From: Centropus unirufus
Lineage: Eukaryota > Chordata > Aves > Cuculiformes > Centropidae
Reading direction: 5' to 3'
Length of the DNA stretch: 64,000 nt
Assembly: GCA_013397695.1 (NCBI GenBank)
Contig: VYZI01000120.1
Coordinates: 1,393,244 to 1,457,243 of the forward strand
Shown: piece after piece, positions 59,580-64,000 of the stretch
Layout of the letters: every line of letters begins with the position of its first letter
Position numbering within the stretch: the stretch's first letter is position 1
Notes under the pieces: generated by a model
Told to the model about the DNA's origin: nothing
The model's database searches: none
What the model saw: only the letters and a program-made list of their open reading frames with translations
Position numbers and translations under genes: made by a program

Positions 59580-62202
59580 TGTGAGTGGAAACAAGAAGAA
59601 ATTATTTGGAATTGTTTTGGAGGTCATGAGTATTGGATTGGAGCTTGTATGAATGTAATTTCTATTGGGAATCCAGTCTAATAGCAATGCAATTTATATG
59701 AAATATATATCCTGAGGCTATGTCTCAGTTCCACAGAAGTTAATGGTAAAATTCCAGTGTCCTCACTGGGTGCAGGATTTGATGCCTAGAGAAACTTTTT
59801 ATTATTAAGTTTATTAACACTTCATATGGAAAGGCTAACTTCCCTCCCCGTGTTGTTTCTTTTGCGTAGGCATAAGGGTTGAAGAACCACGCAGCAGAAA
59901 TAATGTGCCAAAGCAACCTCAGAGTCTGAAATTCTCAGCACAACTTTGTATTAAAGGACCATATTGAAAACAGTTGGCAAATAGATTAAAATATGGTTCC
60001 TTTGGATGAAGAATCCTTGGAGTAGGGTATTCAGAAGAGCTGTAATGGATTATTATTGCCTCAAGTTTTGCAGTAGGGCAACTCATTCTGAATTACAATA
60101 GGCAACCTACACGAACAGTCAGAAAATTGGTGTGTTAATTTTCTGTGTTTCTCTTGCTGCTTCTGTAGGATTAGCTCTCCCCACATCTGATGAGTCCACC
60201 TGTTTTCTTGGTTCTGCCCGACTGGGATTAATCTCACACTGCATTTGTTTTTTTGGGTACGCATTTTCAAATATCTCTTATTTTACCACTTGAGACATTT
60301 TTTTGATCCATACAAACACACCTAATGACTGTCTTGTTCCAGGAGTGTCACATGTGATTTCATTTTAATTCATGTGTACCTCAATGGCACCTTTTTATGA
60401 CCCTATAGTTCTCTCAAACCCATACTGCAGTGATGGGTATTGCTCTGTCATATCACTTTAGGGGACTGTTAATCTTATAATTAATTCCCACCATAATCTC
60501 AATTAAATGTGCCGACACCTTAGCTTTGTGCTCTTGTCTATGGAAAATGGATGGTCTCTATTATTGCATGCTGATGGCTGAAGGTGCATTGCCTGCATAT
60601 GCAGCTACTGGCTGCTTATTTTAACCTTGAAAAAAAGGTGCCCTGCAGTACAAAGGTGACACCCTGTACAAATAGAAATGTTCTTTTTTTGCTCGGTTTT
60701 CAGACCAGTTTCAGGGTTTATGGACGCGTGCGCATGCAGGTGAGAGGGCAAACTGGAGTTACTCACTTGAAGGACTTCAGCAGCTCTCCCTGGGTGCCTT
60801 TTTGCATCTTTAGGCAGCTAAATACATTAATCGACCTCACTGCTCTAACGCAAAGCTAGGATATCCCTGGATACTGGGGTGGAGGATGGCTGTGACTCCT
60901 GATGGCTGCAGGACTCTGATCCTGTGCGATCAGGGGGTCAGTGTGATCAGGCTGCTCCCTTATGGGATGCTCTTACCAACTGACATCCCAAAGACCCGCA
61001 GGAGCACGAGAGATCTTGAAAATTCACTGTACAGCTCTTCATCTCTGAAAGAAGTTGGAGAGAGATAAATTTATTAGTACTTCATAACATTTTTCCTGTT
61101 AATATTTCGCACAAGTAAGTGCCTGAAAGGCTTGAAAGGAGGTCTGAAAAATTACTGACTATTAGTTGTTAACAGTATTGATAGCAGTGGCAAACTCAGA
61201 CTGCTGAGCACTTGGGTAGAACCTGCCAAGATAAAAAGGCTGTGATTGTGGGGGTGGTTTTTTTTTATATATCTCCAGAGCTACCCAAAGGGTTATGAGG
61301 CTGTATGACTTGTGAGAAAGCATTTCTCCTTATAAGCATTTGCAGAAGCAGAGTCTGTTCCTAATCAGTCTTGAAGTCTGAAAGTAGATATTACAAAATC
61401 AAATCTGAAGTGACAGCTGTGTCCACAGGTTGTAACCTTTGCTGATGTCTTGAAAAAAGCAGACCAAGAGTTGATTCTTAGCTGTCAGTTCTGCTTTTCT
61501 CCATATGGCTGCACTTTGAGATGTCCATTGATGGCACTATTTTCCTTTCAAAACAACCAAAGTGGAAGATGTCTTATTCTGGGTTTCTACGGGTGCATTA
61601 CCAGCTTCAGCACTTAAAATACTTTTAATTGCAAACCACATTTATTAACTTGGTATCTGGTAGAACACACAGGATTCAGACCAGGGAGGATCGTTTACTT
61701 TCTTGGGCTTTGTGGACCACCACAAGGTGAAGGTGAAGAGCAAGTGGGGCTGGTTCTTGGGACCAGTGCTGCAGCTCCCAGCCTGAGCATCAATTATCTC
61801 CAAGAAACACAAGCTGGAGCTGCTAAATTAGCTGCCACCTGGAAGGGACAAGCATTTAGGAAATGGGATTTCGGAAGTGAACATTTGAAGCAAGAGAAAT
61901 CACTTGAGGTCGTAGTTAAATGTCTTAGATATTTGCATTTGAAAAAGCAGCCATCCAGGTAAGGCCTCTAGACAGAGTCTGATTTTTAATGGCTTTGAAG
62001 TCCAATTCATATTTTCTTTTACGATTTTCCTTTTTTCTCCTGAAGGCTCCATTGTGAAGGCCTCGAAGCAAACAAATATTATCCACAATGTTTCATTTTA
62101 ATTCAGATTAGTCCAAAAGCCTTCATGCTTCAATAGCTACAAACTGAGTTACTGTCAAGTTCAGTAAATAAATAATAAAAAGGGAAAAATAGTGACTGAG
62201 TG

Positions 62203-62306
62203 CTAAATAAAACCCCAACCTAGCCAAAAAATCCCCAACTGTCCTGAACTAACACCCTCCAAAAATTCAAAAAACAAGCAAAAACCAAAAGCCAGCAACA
62301 ATAAAA
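62203..62306. repeat. A/C-rich low-complexity tract
   Basis: About 100 bases are strongly biased to A and C, with only about seven G. No unit length is evident. Confidence 0.75.
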
Positions 62307-62503
62307 GTGGCAGCACCAAAAAATGCCTTGACCTCTAGAGGTTGACTCCAGGTGTTAAAGGTAGGTTAGGTCCAGGCTACCCCAAGAGCATTTCTGCTTT
62401 TGGGGCGGTTTCTGACTGGATGTGTCCAGTAGGGACTTGCAATTTGGGAGACTGACCACGTGAGGATACTAAGGGTTTTGTTCCCCAAATTCACTTTTAA
62501 ATA

Positions 62504-62526
62504 AAAGCTATAAACTTTATAGCTTT
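62504..62526. repeat. Perfect inverted repeat, 11-bp arms
   Basis: AAAGCTATAAA at 62504-62514, one spacer base (C), then its exact reverse complement TTTATAGCTTT at 62516-62526. Confidence 0.95.
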
Positions 62527-62642
62527 ACCCAGCATTTAATGAGCTTGGCTGGAACAATAAACTGTGGCTTATGAGACATCATAAATTAAGCCTGTTTTCC
62601 TTATTTTGATCCTTTTCTTCCTATGGTACTGCTTAAGAAGGA

Positions 62643-62663
62643 GCAATTCTCGATGAGAATTGC
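62643..62663. repeat. Perfect inverted repeat, 9-bp arms
   Basis: GCAATTCTC at 62643-62651, the three-base loop GAT, then its exact reverse complement GAGAATTGC at 62655-62663. Confidence 0.95.
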
Positions 62664-64000
62664 ATATAAATTGCGAGGTTTAAAGTAGCAGCAGTAGATA
62701 GCTATTTATTAATCAAGCATTAGTTATGGTAGTTAAGCATTTAGGGGTAATAAAATGTAAATGTGCTTTCAGCACAAGTTGTGGTTCTTAAAAAATATTC
62801 CTTAAGAAAAATTATTGCATTAAGGTTATGGCTAATATTAATTGCTGAATTTACTTGCTGTATCATGCACTTCTTATTCTAAACAGCAACTTAAGGAATC
62901 GCTTTTATTAACGTATACAACATGACTTAAATTTCCCGATCTTCTGCAAGGTAAAATGTGAATTCTTTCTTGCAAGATCCTAATTTTAGCTCCTTTGCTA
63001 GTGCATCTGTTTCAAAAGGTGGTGGACAAGTTGACCCTGCTCTTCATCTGGAGAATATACAAGCCCAGAATATGGTTTGCTGGGTTCTAAAGATTGCTCT
63101 GCTGTGAAATGGGAAGTTGGATCACAAACATGCCCGTTGGGTTGGGATTTGGTGGCTGTCATTCACCAGGAACCACACACCATCTGTTAGCATCAGCAGG
63201 CTTTGTGGATGTAGGAGATGATTTGCAAAATCCTCATGCAGGTGAGTTATTCCTCACCTGCTCTCCCATCTATCTTTCTTGCATGCGTAATGTATGTTGG
63301 CATAGCTTCTGGTTAGAGCAAAAGTGTAATTATATTTTTGTAGGTAAACTTAAGTAAATAAAATTGAATTAGGAAATTTTGTAAATAAAAATGTCAAGCA
63401 TGGTGGGTAAACGTGAAAAACTTCTGCGAAAAGCCGAAGCTGAGCATATGTGATCTCACTTGGTTAAGTAGGAATGGCCATTTAGGAAAGTGGAGTCCCT
63501 TGGCTCTCTGCTGTAGAGAATATGAGAAGCAGCTGCTTTACCCCAAAGCTGATAAAGACTTGTTAAAGGGATGTTTTATCATGAGAAGTTTGCCTCTGTA
63601 TCCTAGTGATTTGGAAACACTGGAGAGAGCTGTGTCTATAACCATTGTCTGCCCAATACGCACCTGGGGAGGGGTGGAGGAAGTCCCCATAGCCCAGGCT
63701 GTGCTGGTGGGGACCGAGATGCTGAGTGGGAATAGCAGAGCTGCTGTGCTGGATCTGAACTTTTTGGGAGCTGACGGCAGAATAATGGTAGTGATGGGCA
63801 GTTTCATGCCTCCTGGAGAAAGGCTACCACAGGAAAAATTGCACTGATAACACAAACTGTGGAAGCAAACCTCTACGATGGAGATGCTGAAGCCCCAATG
63901 TCGCTGCTGAGTGCTTGCGTTCACTTGCTGGCTGGGATCATTCTTCCGGTGTAGCAGAATATTGGAGACATTAAAGAGATTTTATGGGATAATCTATACT

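Larger units (their letters stand above)
53861..64000. other. Intergenic, no gene recognised
   Basis: About 10 kb of AT-rich DNA without a recognised gene. It contains GT-rich (54921-54960) and A/C-rich (59533-59579, 62203-62306) low-complexity tracts and two perfect short palindromes at 62.5-62.7 kb. The 144-codon frame near the end (63413-63847, +) begins at GTG and has no recognisable domain. Confidence 0.6.

Noticed and set aside
63413..63847. 144-codon plus-strand open frame near the window end
   Set aside because: It starts at GTG, is overlapped by a 128-codon frame on the other strand, and has no recognisable domain.
5944..64000. Exons of FSTL4, the expected downstream gene
   Set aside because: No follistatin/Kazal, EF-hand or immunoglobulin-like coding segment was recognised in any frame. 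If the synteny holds, its first exon is beyond the window or is a non-coding exon I cannot recognise.

Overview
This is vertebrate nuclear DNA and almost certainly avian. The basis is eleven fragments of the CR1 LINE family, whose 3' ends carry the bird-typical tail of ATTCTATG-like units after a 'ccaacccaaacc' or 'ttccaacc' motif. One spliced gene with GT-AG introns is also present, and about 58 kb of AT-rich, stop-dense DNA follows with no recognisable coding exon. A 30-base N run shows that it is a draft assembly. I cannot name the species.

Layout. Positions 1-2280 are most of an intron. Positions 2281-2891 and 3642-3773 are the last two coding exons of KCT2 (C5orf15), keratinocyte-associated transmembrane protein 2, on the + strand. 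Its first exon, with the signal peptide, lies before the window. An AT-rich 3' UTR probably runs to about 5180, with two candidate poly(A) signals. A CR1 copy starts about 370 bases later. From memory of vertebrate synteny (human 5q31, chicken chromosome 13), KCT2 lies between VDAC1 and FSTL4. The rest of the window would then be the KCT2-FSTL4 intergenic region, which is large in mammals as well.

Positions 5.2-64 kb hold CR1 fragments in both orientations and from several subfamilies, with the longest at 14261-14904. They also hold a polypyrimidine tract with a 33-bp tandem repeat at 19.8 kb, a candidate solo LTR at 35.6-36.1 kb, an isolated CpG cluster at 40.9 kb, low-complexity A/C-rich tracts, and two perfect inverted repeats close together at 62.5-62.7 kb. 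Many short open frames occur, but none shows a domain, and their lengths fit chance.

No operons, CRISPR arrays, rRNA or tRNA genes were seen. The observations most worth testing are a possible intronic-polyadenylation isoform of KCT2 that would lose its YxxPhi sorting tail, the solo-LTR candidate, and the CpG/NRF1-like cluster as a possible unannotated promoter. Homology statements rest on recognition from memory, because no database search was possible.
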